Shown in pieces: positions 38,444-48,054 of a stretch of DNA of 64,000 nt. The notes under the pieces were generated by a model that saw only the letters and a list, made by a program, of their open reading frames with translations, made no database searches and was not told where the DNA came from. The position numbers and the translations under genes are program-made. Numbering within the stretch: the stretch's first letter is position 1; every line of letters starts with the position of its first letter. Origin of the DNA: Candidatus Tisiphia endosymbiont of Dioctria linearis (GTDB lineage Bacteria > Pseudomonadota > Alphaproteobacteria > Rickettsiales > Rickettsiaceae); NCBI RefSeq assembly GCF_964026545.1, contig NZ_OZ032156.1, forward strand, positions 868,001-932,000. The letters are read 5' to 3'.

Positions 38444-40987
38444 ATGAAAAATATTGAGAAAAAATGGCAAAGAATTTGGCTTGAAGAAAAAGCTTTTGCC
38501 GCAAAAGACAACAGCGATAAGCCTAAATATTACGTACTTGAAATGTTACCTTATCCTTCTGGGAAAATTCATGTTGGACATTTACGTAACTATTCTATTG
38601 GAGATTGTATCGCTCGTTTTATGAAATCACGAGGCTATAACGTATTGCATCCCATGGGTTGGGATGCTTTCGGTTTGCCAGCAGAAAATGCTGCCATTAA
38701 TAATAACTCTAATCCTAAAGACTGGACTTATTCAAATATCGCAACTATGCGAGATCAGCTAAAATCAATTGGCTTTTCATATGATTGGTCGAGAGAAATA
38801 ACAACTTGTGATCCAGATTATTATAAGCATGAACAAAAATTCTTTTTAGAACTTTATAATAGAGGTTTAGCCTATCAAAAAGAATCTTTAGTAAATTGGG
38901 ATCCTGTTGATAATACTGTTTTAGCTAATGAACAAGTAGTAGATGGTCGTGGATGGCGTTCAGGTGCTTTAGTTGAAAAAAAATATTTAAAACAATGGTT
39001 TTTAAAAATTACTAATTACGCTGAAGAGCTATTAAATGAAATTTTGAAACTGGAATTTTGGCCTGATTCTGTTAAATCTATGCAGGAAAAATGGATAGGT
39101 AAATCGGAAGGAGCAAATTTTACTTTTAAAATTAAAGATCATCAAGCTAATATAGAAGTGTTCTCTACTCGACCAGAAACTATTTTTGGAGCAAGTTTTG
39201 TTGCAATAGCCTATAATCACCCAATAATTGGGCAATTGGTGAATAAAAATAACGATATGGTGTTGTTTATTGAAAAATGTTCACAATTACACACTAATGC
39301 TGCAGTAGATAAAGCTGAAAAAGAAGGGGTGTATACTAACCTTTTTGCCATTCACCCATTTGATTCGACAATTATTATTCCTGTCATAATAACAAATTTC
39401 GTACTAATGGATTATGGTACTGGGGCGGTTTTTGGATGTCCAGCTCATGATGAAAGAGATCATGCATTAGCAAAGAAAATGGGCTTGCCAATAAAGCAGG
39501 TAGTAATTAACAAAGATGTTCAAATGGACGTATACTCGGAGCCTTACACGGGTGATGGTATGATGATCAACTCAGACTTTTTGAATGATCTTGCTGTTCA
39601 GGATGCTAAACAAAAATCTATAGAAGAATTTGAAAAACGTGGTTTAGGAAAACGTACTATTAACTACCGTCTGAAGGATTGGGGAGTGTCTAGACAAAGA
39701 TATTGGGGCTGTCCTATCCCAATAATATATTGCTCAGTTTGTGGAACTGTGCCAGTAGCTGAAAAAGACTTACCAATAACTCTACCAAGCGATGTTACAT
39801 TTTATGGAAATGGCAACCCTCTTGATTTGCATCCTACTTGGAAAGATACTAATTGCCCAAAATGCCAAAAACAAGCTATTCGAGAGACTGATACGTTAGA
39901 TACATTCTTTGAGTCTTCTTGGTATTTCACCCGTTATTGTAACGTGGCAGCAAAAGATATAACCGATAAGCAAGCATGTAATTATTGGTTACCTGTTGAT
40001 CAGTATATTGGTGGAATTGAACATGCAGTAATGCATCTTCTTTATTCCAGATTTTTTACCAAAGTAATGAACGAACAAGATTATCTTAGTATTCGCGAAC
40101 CTTTTAATAATTTGCTAACTCAGGGTATGGTTCTACATGCTACTTATAAAGATGCTAATAATAATTGGCTTTACCCAGATGAGGTAATAAAACAGTCTGA
40201 TAAGTGGATTAATAAAAATACTGGAGAAGAAGTAGTTCAAGGACGAATAGAAAAAATGAGTAAATCCAAAAAGAATGTCATGGATTTAGAATCAATATTG
40301 ACCAACCATAGTGCTGATGCTATTAGGCTATTTGTCCTCTCCGATAGTCCGCCAGAGAAAGATTTTGAATGGTCGGCAAATGGTCTTGAAGGCTGTTCTC
40401 GTTTTATTAGTAAGCTAGAAAATATGGCAGAAATACTAATTAATAGTGAAATAACGGAAGGTTCTAGTAATAAATCAAATAAATTAACAAAGCTTACCCA
40501 CTACACTATTAAACATGTTACCGAAGAGTTAAAGGATTTTAAGCTAAATAAAGCCATAGCAAGAATGCGGGAACTATTTAATGCTTTGTCAGATGAAATA
40601 TCTAAGGGCAAGGAAGGCAATATTGATATAGTCAATTCATCAATTGACTATAGTGTTAAAGAGGGGTTTAGAGTCTTGGTTATGTTACTTAACCCATTTA
40701 TTCCACATATTACAGAGGAAATTTGGCAAAAATTAGGTAGTAAGGAAAGATTATATCAAACTTCCTGGCCTTCTTTCGATGAATCATTGCTGGAGCTAGA
40801 ATCTTATACCATGGCTATCCAAGTTAATGGCAAACTGAGAGCTACACAAGAATTTGCCAACGTAACGAGCAATATTGAGATTCAGAATATGGTAATGCAA
40901 TTACCCGAGATACAAAAACATTTAAACGGCAAAGAGCCTAAGAAAATTATCATAATACCCTCGAAAATAGTAAATATCGTGGTGTGA
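38444..40987 (+). CDS. leuS: Leucyl-tRNA synthetase
   Basis: 847 residues. Class I synthetase: HIGH-type motif [15 protein letters not shown] (about 37-51), editing CP1 domain ([36 protein letters not shown]), zinc region (CSVCG ... CPKCQKQ) and KMSKSKKNV (near 603). The C-terminal tRNA-binding end is complete. Residues about 728-738 ([10 protein letters not shown]) come from a 27-bp palindrome, a collapsed repeat (see 40627). The final 41 bases are duplicated at 42991, after the inserted restriction-modification genes. Confidence 0.97.
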   Translation: MKNIEKKWQRIWLEEKAFAAKDNSDKPKYYVLEMLPYPSGKIHVGHLRNYSIGDCIARFMKSRGYNVLHPMGWDAFGLPAENAAINNNSNPKDWTYSNIATMRDQLKSIGFSYDWSREITTCDPDYYKHEQKFFLELYNRGLAYQKESLVNWDPVDNTVLANEQVVDGRGWRSGALVEKKYLKQWFLKITNYAEELLNEILKLEFWPDSVKSMQEKWIGKSEGANFTFKIKDHQANIEVFSTRPETIFGASFVAIAYNHPIIGQLVNKNNDMVLFIEKCSQLHTNAAVDKAEKEGVYTNLFAIHPFDSTIIIPVIITNFVLMDYGTGAVFGCPAHDERDHALAKKMGLPIKQVVINKDVQMDVYSEPYTGDGMMINSDFLNDLAVQDAKQKSIEEFEKRGLGKRTINYRLKDWGVSRQRYWGCPIPIIYCSVCGTVPVAEKDLPITLPSDVTFYGNGNPLDLHPTWKDTNCPKCQKQAIRETDTLDTFFESSWYFTRYCNVAAKDITDKQACNYWLPVDQYIGGIEHAVMHLLYSRFFTKVMNEQDYLSIREPFNNLLTQGMVLHATYKDANNNWLYPDEVIKQSDKWINKNTGEEVVQGRIEKMSKSKKNVMDLESILTNHSADAIRLFVLSDSPPEKDFEWSANGLEGCSRFISKLENMAEILINSEITEGSSNKSNKLTKLTHYTIKHVTEELKDFKLNKAIARMRELFNALSDEISKGKEGNIDIVNSSIDYSVKEGFRVLVMLLNPFIPHITEEIWQKLGSKERLYQTSWPSFDESLLELESYTMAIQVNGKLRATQEFANVTSNIEIQNMVMQLPEIQKHLNGKEPKKIIIIPSKIVNIVV
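40627..40653. repeat. Collapsed family E palindrome inside leuS
   Basis: Only the arms of the E element remain: TATAGTCAATT and AATTGACTATA around CATC-type centre, 27 bases or 9 codons, in frame. The full element is at 10707 and, inside truA, at 59358. Confidence 0.75.
40947..40987 (+). repeat. Direct repeat, left copy (leuS 3' end)
   Basis: 41 bases at the very end of leuS, from TTATCATAATACCCTCGAAA to the TGA. The right copy at 42991-43031 differs at one position (CTCG/CTTG). The pair brackets the methylase and endonuclease genes. Confidence 0.9.
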
Positions 40988-41015
40988 ATAAAAAATAACT
41001 ATTGAATGAAAGACA

Positions 41016-42035
41016 ATGTCAATAAAAGATGCTACAGTTAAAACAGCAAAGCAAAAAAAATATGCGTCAAATATTACTCTTGTTTCATTATTTGCTGGTG
41101 CAGGTGGTATAGATATTGGTTTTGAAAAAGCTGGGTTTAAGACAATTTGGGCAAACGAATATGATAAAACAATTGCTCCTTCTTATCAAAACTACTTTCC
41201 TGAATCAAAGTTTGACGGGCGTTCTATTTTGGATATTCCAGATGAAGATATTCCAGACGATGCAATAGGTGTTATTGGTGGTCCGCCATGTCAATCGTGG
41301 TCAGAAGCTGGGGCTAGGCGTGGGTTTGACGATCTAAGGGGGCAATTATTTCACGAATATATCCGGGTTATTAGACATGTGAAGCCAAAGTTTTGTGTTG
41401 CAGAAAATGTTCATGGAATAATTCATTCAAGAAATATTGAATCCTTTATGAATATCATAGATATGTTCAAAAAAGAAGACTATGAAGTTAGTTGGAAGTT
41501 GTTAAAAGCAAGTGATTATGGCGTAGCCCAAGATCGTGAACGTGTTTTTATAGTTGGCTATCACAAATCTTTGAACAAAAAATTTGAGTTTCCTAAACCT
41601 TTGGGAACCAAAATTACTTTAAAACAGGTGATAGGTGATCTAGCTAATCTAAAAGTTGGAACAACCAAAAAAGTTAAGAATCATGAGCTAATTGATTCGG
41701 GCTATTCTCCAATTTTTATGTCAAGAAATCGAGTGCGAGGTTGGGATGAACAATCATTTACTATTTTGGCAACAGATAGGCATATTCCATTTCACCCACA
41801 AGCTCCTAAAATGATAAAAATTGATGGACAAGAATTAAGAAAATTCGCTCCTGGTTATGAAAATAAATATCGAAGATTAACCGTTCGAGAATGTGCCAGA
41901 ATTCAAGCATTCCCAGATGATTATGAGTTCATTTATACCAATATCAGAAACGGCTATAAAATGATTGGCAATGCTGTGCCAGTAAATTTGGCGTACTGGG
42001 TAGCCAAAACAATTAGAGAAGATTTGGAGGGCTAA
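41016..42035 (+). CDS. DNA cytosine-5 methyltransferase, M.HaeIII-like
   Basis: 339 residues. m5C-methylase motifs in order: I (SLFAGAGGIDIGFEKAG, 24-40), IV (GGPPCQSW, catalytic Cys92), VI (AENVHG, about 132), VIII (QDRERVFIVG), IX (RRLTVRECARIQAFPDDY) and X (GNAVPVNLAYWVA). The target-recognition region (SRNRVRGWDEQSFTILATDRH...FHPQAP) resembles M.HaeIII, which methylates GGCC, so I infer GGCC specificity. The TAA overlaps the nuclease ATG (TAATG). With that gene it forms a type II system inserted after leuS. Confidence 0.93.
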   Translation: MSIKDATVKTAKQKKYASNITLVSLFAGAGGIDIGFEKAGFKTIWANEYDKTIAPSYQNYFPESKFDGRSILDIPDEDIPDDAIGVIGGPPCQSWSEAGARRGFDDLRGQLFHEYIRVIRHVKPKFCVAENVHGIIHSRNIESFMNIIDMFKKEDYEVSWKLLKASDYGVAQDRERVFIVGYHKSLNKKFEFPKPLGTKITLKQVIGDLANLKVGTTKKVKNHELIDSGYSPIFMSRNRVRGWDEQSFTILATDRHIPFHPQAPKMIKIDGQELRKFAPGYENKYRRLTVRECARIQAFPDDYEFIYTNIRNGYKMIGNAVPVNLAYWVAKTIREDLEG

Positions 42036-42955
42036 TGGCTACACAAACAAACAATGGCAGAGCTTTCGAGTGGGCGGTAGGCTTAGTACTTAAATTACAA
42101 ACAAATATGTCAATTGAAGAAAATGTCTACTCAGAAATTAATGAAAAAGCATTCTATAAAATAGCAGATAAGGAAAAATCTAATTTGCTAAATGCAGCTA
42201 CTATTGCCATTGAGCATATTCTGTTGAAAGAAAAGACCTTCTTTGAATCTGGTAACGATGGATTAATTTCATTTAATAGTGATATTGCAGGTAAGCAGGG
42301 TGATGTACGTGATGTATTGATAACAATAAATGGCAAAACATTCGGCATATCTTGTAAAAATAATCACAAAGCCTTAAAACACCCAAGATTATCAAGAACA
42401 GCTAACTTTATTAAAGAATGGGGTATTGATGATTCGGGTTGTAGTGATGAATATTGGATCACTGCCACAGCAATCTTTGATGAGTTAACTAAAATTAAAA
42501 ATGATTCTAATGGAACTGCGTTATGGAGGGATGTTATTGATAAACCATCTCGCTTTTATTGGCCAATATTGGATGCATGGATCAATGAAATAAGTAGGGT
42601 GTGTGCCATCAGCGAGACAAAAGAAATTGAACTTTGTAAGACAATTATATCTTTTATCATGGGACGTTTTGATTTTTACAAAATTATTAGAGAAGGAAAA
42701 AAACGGATTATTGTGCAAGGGTTTAATTTGAATAATACCTTATCTACCAAGCGTACAAAGCATCCAACATGTATTAATACAATAAACAATAAGAATGGTG
42801 GTCAATATTCAAAAACCATCGTATTTAACCGTGGTTATAGCATTAACTTTAGAATCCACAATGCAGAAAGCAAAGTAATTCCATCTCTTAAATTTGATAT
42901 AACTGCTATTGGTTTGCCAGCAAATGAGATTTATCAGCAAACCTTTGATTTATAA
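42035..42955 (+). CDS. Type II restriction endonuclease, HaeIII-like
   Basis: 306 residues. Begins NNGRAFEWAVGLVLKLQ and has SDIAGKQGDVRDVLI and FGISCKNNHKALKHPRLS, a D-n-E/D-x-K-type PD-(D/E)XK arrangement like that of HaeIII-family nucleases. With the adjacent methylase it should protect against, or cut, unmethylated GGCC DNA. The coupled start (overlap of one base) makes nuclease depend on methylase translation. No frameshift, so the nuclease looks functional, uncommon in a rickettsial genome. Confidence 0.82.
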   Translation: MATQTNNGRAFEWAVGLVLKLQTNMSIEENVYSEINEKAFYKIADKEKSNLLNAATIAIEHILLKEKTFFESGNDGLISFNSDIAGKQGDVRDVLITINGKTFGISCKNNHKALKHPRLSRTANFIKEWGIDDSGCSDEYWITATAIFDELTKIKNDSNGTALWRDVIDKPSRFYWPILDAWINEISRVCAISETKEIELCKTIISFIMGRFDFYKIIREGKKRIIVQGFNLNNTLSTKRTKHPTCINTINNKNGGQYSKTIVFNRGYSINFRIHNAESKVIPSLKFDITAIGLPANEIYQQTFDL

Positions 42956-42990
42956 TTATATTACAGGAGAATTTTGGCAAAAAAGAAAGA

Positions 42991-43031
42991 TTATCATAAT
43001 ACCCTTGAAAATAGTAAATATCGTGGTGTGA
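42991..43031 (+). repeat. Direct repeat, right copy (leuS tail duplicate)
   Basis: 40 of 41 bases match the leuS end at 40947-40987, starting TTATCATAATACCCTTGAAA. It still reads as the LeuS C-terminus (KIVNIVV, stop). It lies 36 bases after the endonuclease stop. Confidence 0.9.
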
Positions 43032-43186
43032 GACTATTAAGTTACAAATATAATGAATAATCAAAAGTTTTACAACCAAACTTTTAAATTATTATTATTT
43101 TACACGAGTTGGCGATATATTTTCTAAAATGCATACATGCTTAAATAAGCTGGGCAGATTTCTTAGAACATTAAATTACTAACAAA

Positions 43187-46100
43187 ATGAAACCATTAAC
43201 TATGCAAGAAGCAAGTAACGTCTTATCAGCTTGGACTGTTTTGGAAGTATTGTCACCTCAATCATTTCATAAAGCAGAAGACTTAGTAGGAGGAGAAGAA
43301 AGTTTAGTTGCTTTATTAGATAATGGACTACCATGGGAGAATGGTGGCGAAAAAGTACCTCCTGAGAAAAAATTATTCTACCAAATAATAATGGGTTCGA
43401 TTAGTCTTCAGAGTGTATTTTCTGCTTTAGTTAAAAAATATGGTGATACAAATGTTGAGTCAAAACAGGTATCAGGAGAAGCAATTACAGGTGTAATTAT
43501 TATAGATCAATATGGCTATCTTCTTAAAAATAATATATCTGTTAATCTATCAAGTTTTGCATGGGGTGCTCCTCAAGCGTTAAAAAATAGTCTTGAAAAC
43601 TTAAGTGACTGGGCATTAGTTAAACAAAAAATGGAAATAGCTTTTGATAGAATCTTACGTAAAAAAGATGAAAATGGCGAAGAGCTTCCCTTGAATAAAA
43701 TAATGATAGATGAGGCTTATACTTACCTTACTAATAATATTTATGGTATATCAGCAGAAATGCTAATAAATAAAAAATTTGCTCTCCGAACTTACGAATT
43801 AAGAAAAAAAGATGATCCTGAATCAAATGAAAAAGATGGTCCTACTAAGACTGTATTACTTAACAGCTTTTACCTAAATGATTTAGCAAAAGCTAGTACT
43901 TTAATTGCTAATACTTTAGCTCAAAACCAAGATACTTCAAGTGCTTCAACAAACCTCTTACAATATTTAGGTGTGAATGACCTAAAACGTCAAAATATCC
44001 TAGATAAGACAGTTTTACAAAATATTCTTTCCCCTAAAAACATTCCTTCAGCAAGATGGCCTGGATTAGGACGACATCATTTAGTATTACTTCAACAGGC
44101 TGCAGTTAATTTATCTATGACCGAACTAAAAGACAGTGGAATTCTTGCAATTAATGGACCACCAGGAACAGGAAAAACAACTTTATTACGTGATATTGTG
44201 GCAAAATTAGTTGCAGAACGAGCAGAAGCATTACTGAATTTTGCTGATCCTGAAGAAGCTTTTATTGATTCAGGGGAAAAAATACAAGCAGGAAAGGGGT
44301 GGTTCAAGCTTTACAAATTAGATGAAAGGCTAAAAGGTTTTGAAATATTAATCGCCTCATCTAACAATAAGGCTGTTGAAAATATTAGCACTGAATTACC
44401 TAGTTTAAAAGCCATTGCCAATGATGCAAATGATTTGTGTTATTTTAAAGCTCTATCTGATTCATTACTTGGAGGTGAAAGTTGGGGTTTGATTGCAGCA
44501 GTACTTGGCAATATGACTAATTGTAAGAATTTTAATGAAAAATTTTGGTTGGATAAGGATTTTAGCTTTTCAACATATTTAGCAGAAATAAATGGAAAAC
44601 CTCAGAAATTCGAGATTAAAGATTCAGAGGGCAAAAAAGTCCTTGAAACTAGGAAACCTATAATTATTAAAGAAAATAACCCACCGTCTAGTCACAGTGA
44701 AGCTTTAGAATGTTGGAAAGAAGCTAAAGAAAATTTTGAAGAAGCATTAAAAACAAGTCGAAATAAACTCTCTAAATTACAAGAAACAAGAAATTTAGTT
44801 GAAAAGTTAGAAAATTTAGAAAAAAAGTTAGGAAAGAGAGAGGAAGTAGAAGATTTTTTATTAAAACATGATAAATTAAAACCACATATTATTTGGTGTA
44901 TTCTAAATACTCCTTCATTTCGTGCCTGGAGAGAAGAAAGGAAAAAGATAAGGCAAAAGGTTGTTCATCTTAATTATAAAAAGAAAAAGATTGTAACATC
45001 CTCTAAAGAATTTGAAAATCATTTGATTGATAGTAGTTTATTTGCAAAATCCTCTGAAGAAATGCACCTAGTTTCCCCATGGTGTAACGGAAAGACACAA
45101 TTATTACGCGATGAGGTGTTTATTTCCGCTATAAAACTACATAAAGCATTTATAGATGCAGCAGCCAAACCTTTACATCATAACCTTGGAGCTATGATGA
45201 AAATTTTTAGTGATTCTTTTAACGTAATAGATAAAAGCACCACTGATTTTTTACTAGACTTATGGGCATCTTTCTTCCTTGTAGTTCCTAGTGTATCAAC
45301 AACTTTTGCATCTGTAGAGAAAATGTTAAAGGATCTCCCTGCCAATTCTCTTGGATGGCTTATTATTGATGAAGCTGGGCAGGCTTTGCCGCAAGCTGCT
45401 GTAGGGGCTATAATGAGGACAAAACGTGTTGTAGTGACAGGGGATCCTCTACAAATAGAACCAGTGGTTGATTTACCTGACAATTTAACAAAAAGTATAT
45501 GTAAACAATTTTCGGTAGATCCAAAACGTTTTAATGCACCAGAAGCATCAGTGCAGACCCTATCAGATTCTGCAAATTCATATATTTATGAATTTGATAC
45601 TAAGCACGGAAGTCGTTTGGTTGGTGTGCCTTTACTAGTACATAGACGTTGTGGAAATCCTATGTTTGATATTTCTAATATAATTGCTTATGGAGAATCT
45701 ATGGTTCATGCCAAGAGTTCTGATAGTAGCTCTGCAATACGTAAATGTCTTGGTTCTTCTAAATGGTTTGATATTCAAGGAGAAGCGTTAGATAAGTGGT
45801 GTCCAGAAGAAGGGCAAAAGGTACTTGAACTATTAGGTACATTAAAGAATGCTGGAATACAGCCAAATCTGTATATTGTAACACCTTTTAGAGTTGTTGC
45901 GAATAATTTACGCAAAATTATAAAAGATAGTCATATTTTAGAATCTTGGATAACTACAGATAGCTATTCTTGGCTTAATGAGCGAGTTGGAACAATACAT
46001 ACTGCCCAAGGTCGAGAAGCTGAAGCGGTAATTTTAGTATTAGGGGCACAAGGATCAGGCCAAGGTGGCAGTCGAGTATGGGTAGGCAAATTTCCTAACA

Positions 46101-46210
46101 TCTTAAATGTAGCAGTTACCCGTGCTAAAGAAGTTATTTATGTTATAGGAAATAGGGACTTATGGAAAGAAGTTGGAGTATTCCGTGAGCTAGACAGTAA
46201 AATTAAATAA
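43187..46210 (+). CDS. Large SF1 helicase (DNA2/NAM7-like), candidate defence gene
   Basis: 1007 residues. An N-terminal region of about 310 residues lacks a motif I can name. Walker A GPPGTGKTTLLRD is near 324; the helicase core is then split by about 300 residues, partly coiled coil (about 510-620, Lys/Glu-rich). Then VSTTFASVEKML, Walker B LIIDEAGQALPQAA (near 727), GDPLQIEPV, HRRCGNPMF, TIHTAQGREAEAVILVLG and VAVTRAKEVIYVIG (near 978). This is Upf1-like SF1. Similar stand-alone proteins occur in bacterial defence islands, and the neighbour is a restriction system, but no effector domain is visible. Confidence 0.8.
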   Translation: MKPLTMQEASNVLSAWTVLEVLSPQSFHKAEDLVGGEESLVALLDNGLPWENGGEKVPPEKKLFYQIIMGSISLQSVFSALVKKYGDTNVESKQVSGEAITGVIIIDQYGYLLKNNISVNLSSFAWGAPQALKNSLENLSDWALVKQKMEIAFDRILRKKDENGEELPLNKIMIDEAYTYLTNNIYGISAEMLINKKFALRTYELRKKDDPESNEKDGPTKTVLLNSFYLNDLAKASTLIANTLAQNQDTSSASTNLLQYLGVNDLKRQNILDKTVLQNILSPKNIPSARWPGLGRHHLVLLQQAAVNLSMTELKDSGILAINGPPGTGKTTLLRDIVAKLVAERAEALLNFADPEEAFIDSGEKIQAGKGWFKLYKLDERLKGFEILIASSNNKAVENISTELPSLKAIANDANDLCYFKALSDSLLGGESWGLIAAVLGNMTNCKNFNEKFWLDKDFSFSTYLAEINGKPQKFEIKDSEGKKVLETRKPIIIKENNPPSSHSEALECWKEAKENFEEALKTSRNKLSKLQETRNLVEKLENLEKKLGKREEVEDFLLKHDKLKPHIIWCILNTPSFRAWREERKKIRQKVVHLNYKKKKIVTSSKEFENHLIDSSLFAKSSEEMHLVSPWCNGKTQLLRDEVFISAIKLHKAFIDAAAKPLHHNLGAMMKIFSDSFNVIDKSTTDFLLDLWASFFLVVPSVSTTFASVEKMLKDLPANSLGWLIIDEAGQALPQAAVGAIMRTKRVVVTGDPLQIEPVVDLPDNLTKSICKQFSVDPKRFNAPEASVQTLSDSANSYIYEFDTKHGSRLVGVPLLVHRRCGNPMFDISNIIAYGESMVHAKSSDSSSAIRKCLGSSKWFDIQGEALDKWCPEEGQKVLELLGTLKNAGIQPNLYIVTPFRVVANNLRKIIKDSHILESWITTDSYSWLNERVGTIHTAQGREAEAVILVLGAQGSGQGGSRVWVGKFPNILNVAVTRAKEVIYVIGNRDLWKEVGVFRELDSKIK

Positions 46211-46212
46211 GT

Positions 46213-46235
46213 CTACATTTTATGATAAAATGTAG
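46213..46235. terminator. Hairpin shared by helicase 3' end and wecB fragment
   Basis: CTACATTTTA and TAAAATGTAG form a perfect 10-bp stem with a 3-base loop, two bases after the helicase stop. It also encodes the last codons of the convergent wecB fragment. Without a T-run it is at best a weak bidirectional terminator. Confidence 0.4.
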
Positions 46236-46554
46236 CTAAAGCACCTATAAAAGCTGTGGTAGTATCTTCCTGGATAAAAACCAAATCAGGATTAACTTCT
46301 TCTAAAACTGTTCTTAACCTCATAAGCCCTGAAGTTGTTATATCAAATAAATCTTGATTTGGTTTCATTAGATTAAGATCATAATTAGGAGTAATGTTAA
46401 AAAAAGTTAATACTTGATCAAGCATTCCTCTGTGTTGAGCTGTTATGCACACAATAGTTTTACAATTTTTATATTCCTTGGATTTTTGAATTAAGGGTGC
46501 CATTTTTATTGCTTCTGGGTGAGGATCTATAATAAAAAGTAGTTTTTTTTGCAT
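46213..46554 (-). pseudogene. wecB: UDP-N-acetylglucosamine 2-epimerase, N-terminal fragment
   Basis: 113 residues, less than a third of the usual 370 or so. It matches the N-terminal UDP-binding half of WecB: PEAIKMAPLIQKSKEYKNC, TAQHRGMLDQVLTFFNI, LVFIQEDTTTAFIGALATFY. The family T/R-P-E-A start motif is changed to HPEA and QGDTT to QEDTT. The rest, including the catalytic C-terminal half, is missing. A remnant of a surface-polysaccharide cluster, facing glf. Confidence 0.78.
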
Positions 46555-46791
46555 GTATATATATTTAATTATGTTGTATACATCTGATCTGGTTCAGCTA
46601 ATTCATAGCAACCTCATAAGAAGAATATTGCTAATTAAAGTAAAATATAGTATTTTAACTATTAACAAGTCCACTTATTCTATTTTTAGCTGCGTATTAT
46701 GGTATTTATCATAGTTAGTCAATAATATTGACCCACCTGCCAGTACAAAATATAATATACTTTAATATTGTTAGATGTATCCAATTCGCAC

Positions 46792-46822
46792 TTGACATAT
46801 TATCAAAATAAATCATTATGTT
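46792..46822 (+). promoter_or_regulatory. Possible promoter for glf
   Basis: A perfect TTGACA at 46792-46797; the best -10 candidate is TATGTT at 46817-46822 with a 19-base spacer, longer than ideal. It lies 32 bases before the glf ATG in an otherwise featureless 299-base AT-rich gap. Confidence 0.35.
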
Positions 46823-46853
46823 GTAATTTTTAAAATTTATTTAACCCGAGTTT

Positions 46854-48044
46854 ATGATTATATACGATTATATAATAGTTGGTAGTGGTTTTGCTGGCTC
46901 TATTCTTGCAGAAAGAATAGCTTCGCAGCTTAACCAAAGGGTGTTGGTCATAGAAAAAAGACCCCATATCGCTGGTAATATGTATGATTATAAAGATATT
47001 AATAATATATTGGTTCATAAATATGGTCCCCATCTATTTCGCACCAATGAAGATAAAGTAAAAAATTATTTAAGTAATTTTACTCATTGGTATCCATACC
47101 AACATAAGGTTTTAGCTAAAATAAACGATCAATTAGTGCCAGTACCATTTAATCTAACCTCTTTAGAGCTTCTATTGCCAGTTGAAAAAGCCATATTATA
47201 TAAAGATAAGTTAATCGTAAACTTTGGTATGGAGACTAAAGTATCCGTTTCTAAGCTAAGAAATTTTGATGATGGTGATATAAGAGCGTTAGGGGACTTT
47301 ATATTTGAAACATTATATTTAAACTATACAGTAAAACAATGGGGTGATAAACCAGAAAATTTGGATTTTGAGACCATAACGGCTAGAGTTCCTGTACATA
47401 TTTCTTATGATGATAGGTATTTTCAACAAAGTTTTCAAGCTTTACCAGTTGAAGGTTATACGGCAATGTTTGAGAAAATGTTAAGTCACGATAATATTGA
47501 TATTTTACTAAATATCGACTCTAAAGATTTACTGAAAATAGACCTTAATAATAAAGCAATCCTTTTTAAAGGACAAAAATATGAAGGTAATATAATATAT
47601 ACTGGTCCTATAGATGAATTGTTTAATTATCATTTAGGGGAGTTGCCGTACAGATCATTAAAATTCACAACTGAAACACATGATGAAGCTTTATTACAAC
47701 GGGTAACTACTGTAAATTACCCCAATACCGAATTATATACTAGGATTACTGAGTATAATCATACTATGAGGGTACCTAATAACAAGAAGACAGTACTGAT
47801 GTATGAATACCCACAAGAATATGATAGAACTAACCCTGAGAAGGATATACCTTATTATCCAATACCCAAAGATTGTAATAGTGAATTGTTTAATAAATAC
47901 AAAGAAATAGCTAAAAATTTTTCTAATCTAAGGCTGATCGGAAGACTAGCTGAGTATCGATATTATGATATGGATGATATAATATTAAGAGCCTTAAAGG
48001 AGTTTGAAGATATAGAATCATTAACTAAAATAACAGCTTTATAA
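46854..48044 (+). CDS. glf: UDP-galactopyranose mutase
   Basis: 396 residues. FAD enzyme that converts UDP-galactopyranose to UDP-galactofuranose. FAD Rossmann motif YIIVGSGFAGSILAERIA (6-23), VIEKRPHIAGNMYD, the active-site KYGPHLFRTN, then VPVPFNLTSL, RVPVHISYDDRYF and the C-terminal FAD segment LIGRLAEYRYYDMDD. The gene lies upstream, by 10 bases, of a two-domain glycosyltransferase, which may use the product. Galactofuranose in a rickettsial surface glycan would be unusual. Confidence 0.93.
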   Translation: MIIYDYIIVGSGFAGSILAERIASQLNQRVLVIEKRPHIAGNMYDYKDINNILVHKYGPHLFRTNEDKVKNYLSNFTHWYPYQHKVLAKINDQLVPVPFNLTSLELLLPVEKAILYKDKLIVNFGMETKVSVSKLRNFDDGDIRALGDFIFETLYLNYTVKQWGDKPENLDFETITARVPVHISYDDRYFQQSFQALPVEGYTAMFEKMLSHDNIDILLNIDSKDLLKIDLNNKAILFKGQKYEGNIIYTGPIDELFNYHLGELPYRSLKFTTETHDEALLQRVTTVNYPNTELYTRITEYNHTMRVPNNKKTVLMYEYPQEYDRTNPEKDIPYYPIPKDCNSELFNKYKEIAKNFSNLRLIGRLAEYRYYDMDDIILRALKEFEDIESLTKITAL

Positions 48045-48054
48045 TTATTTGAGA

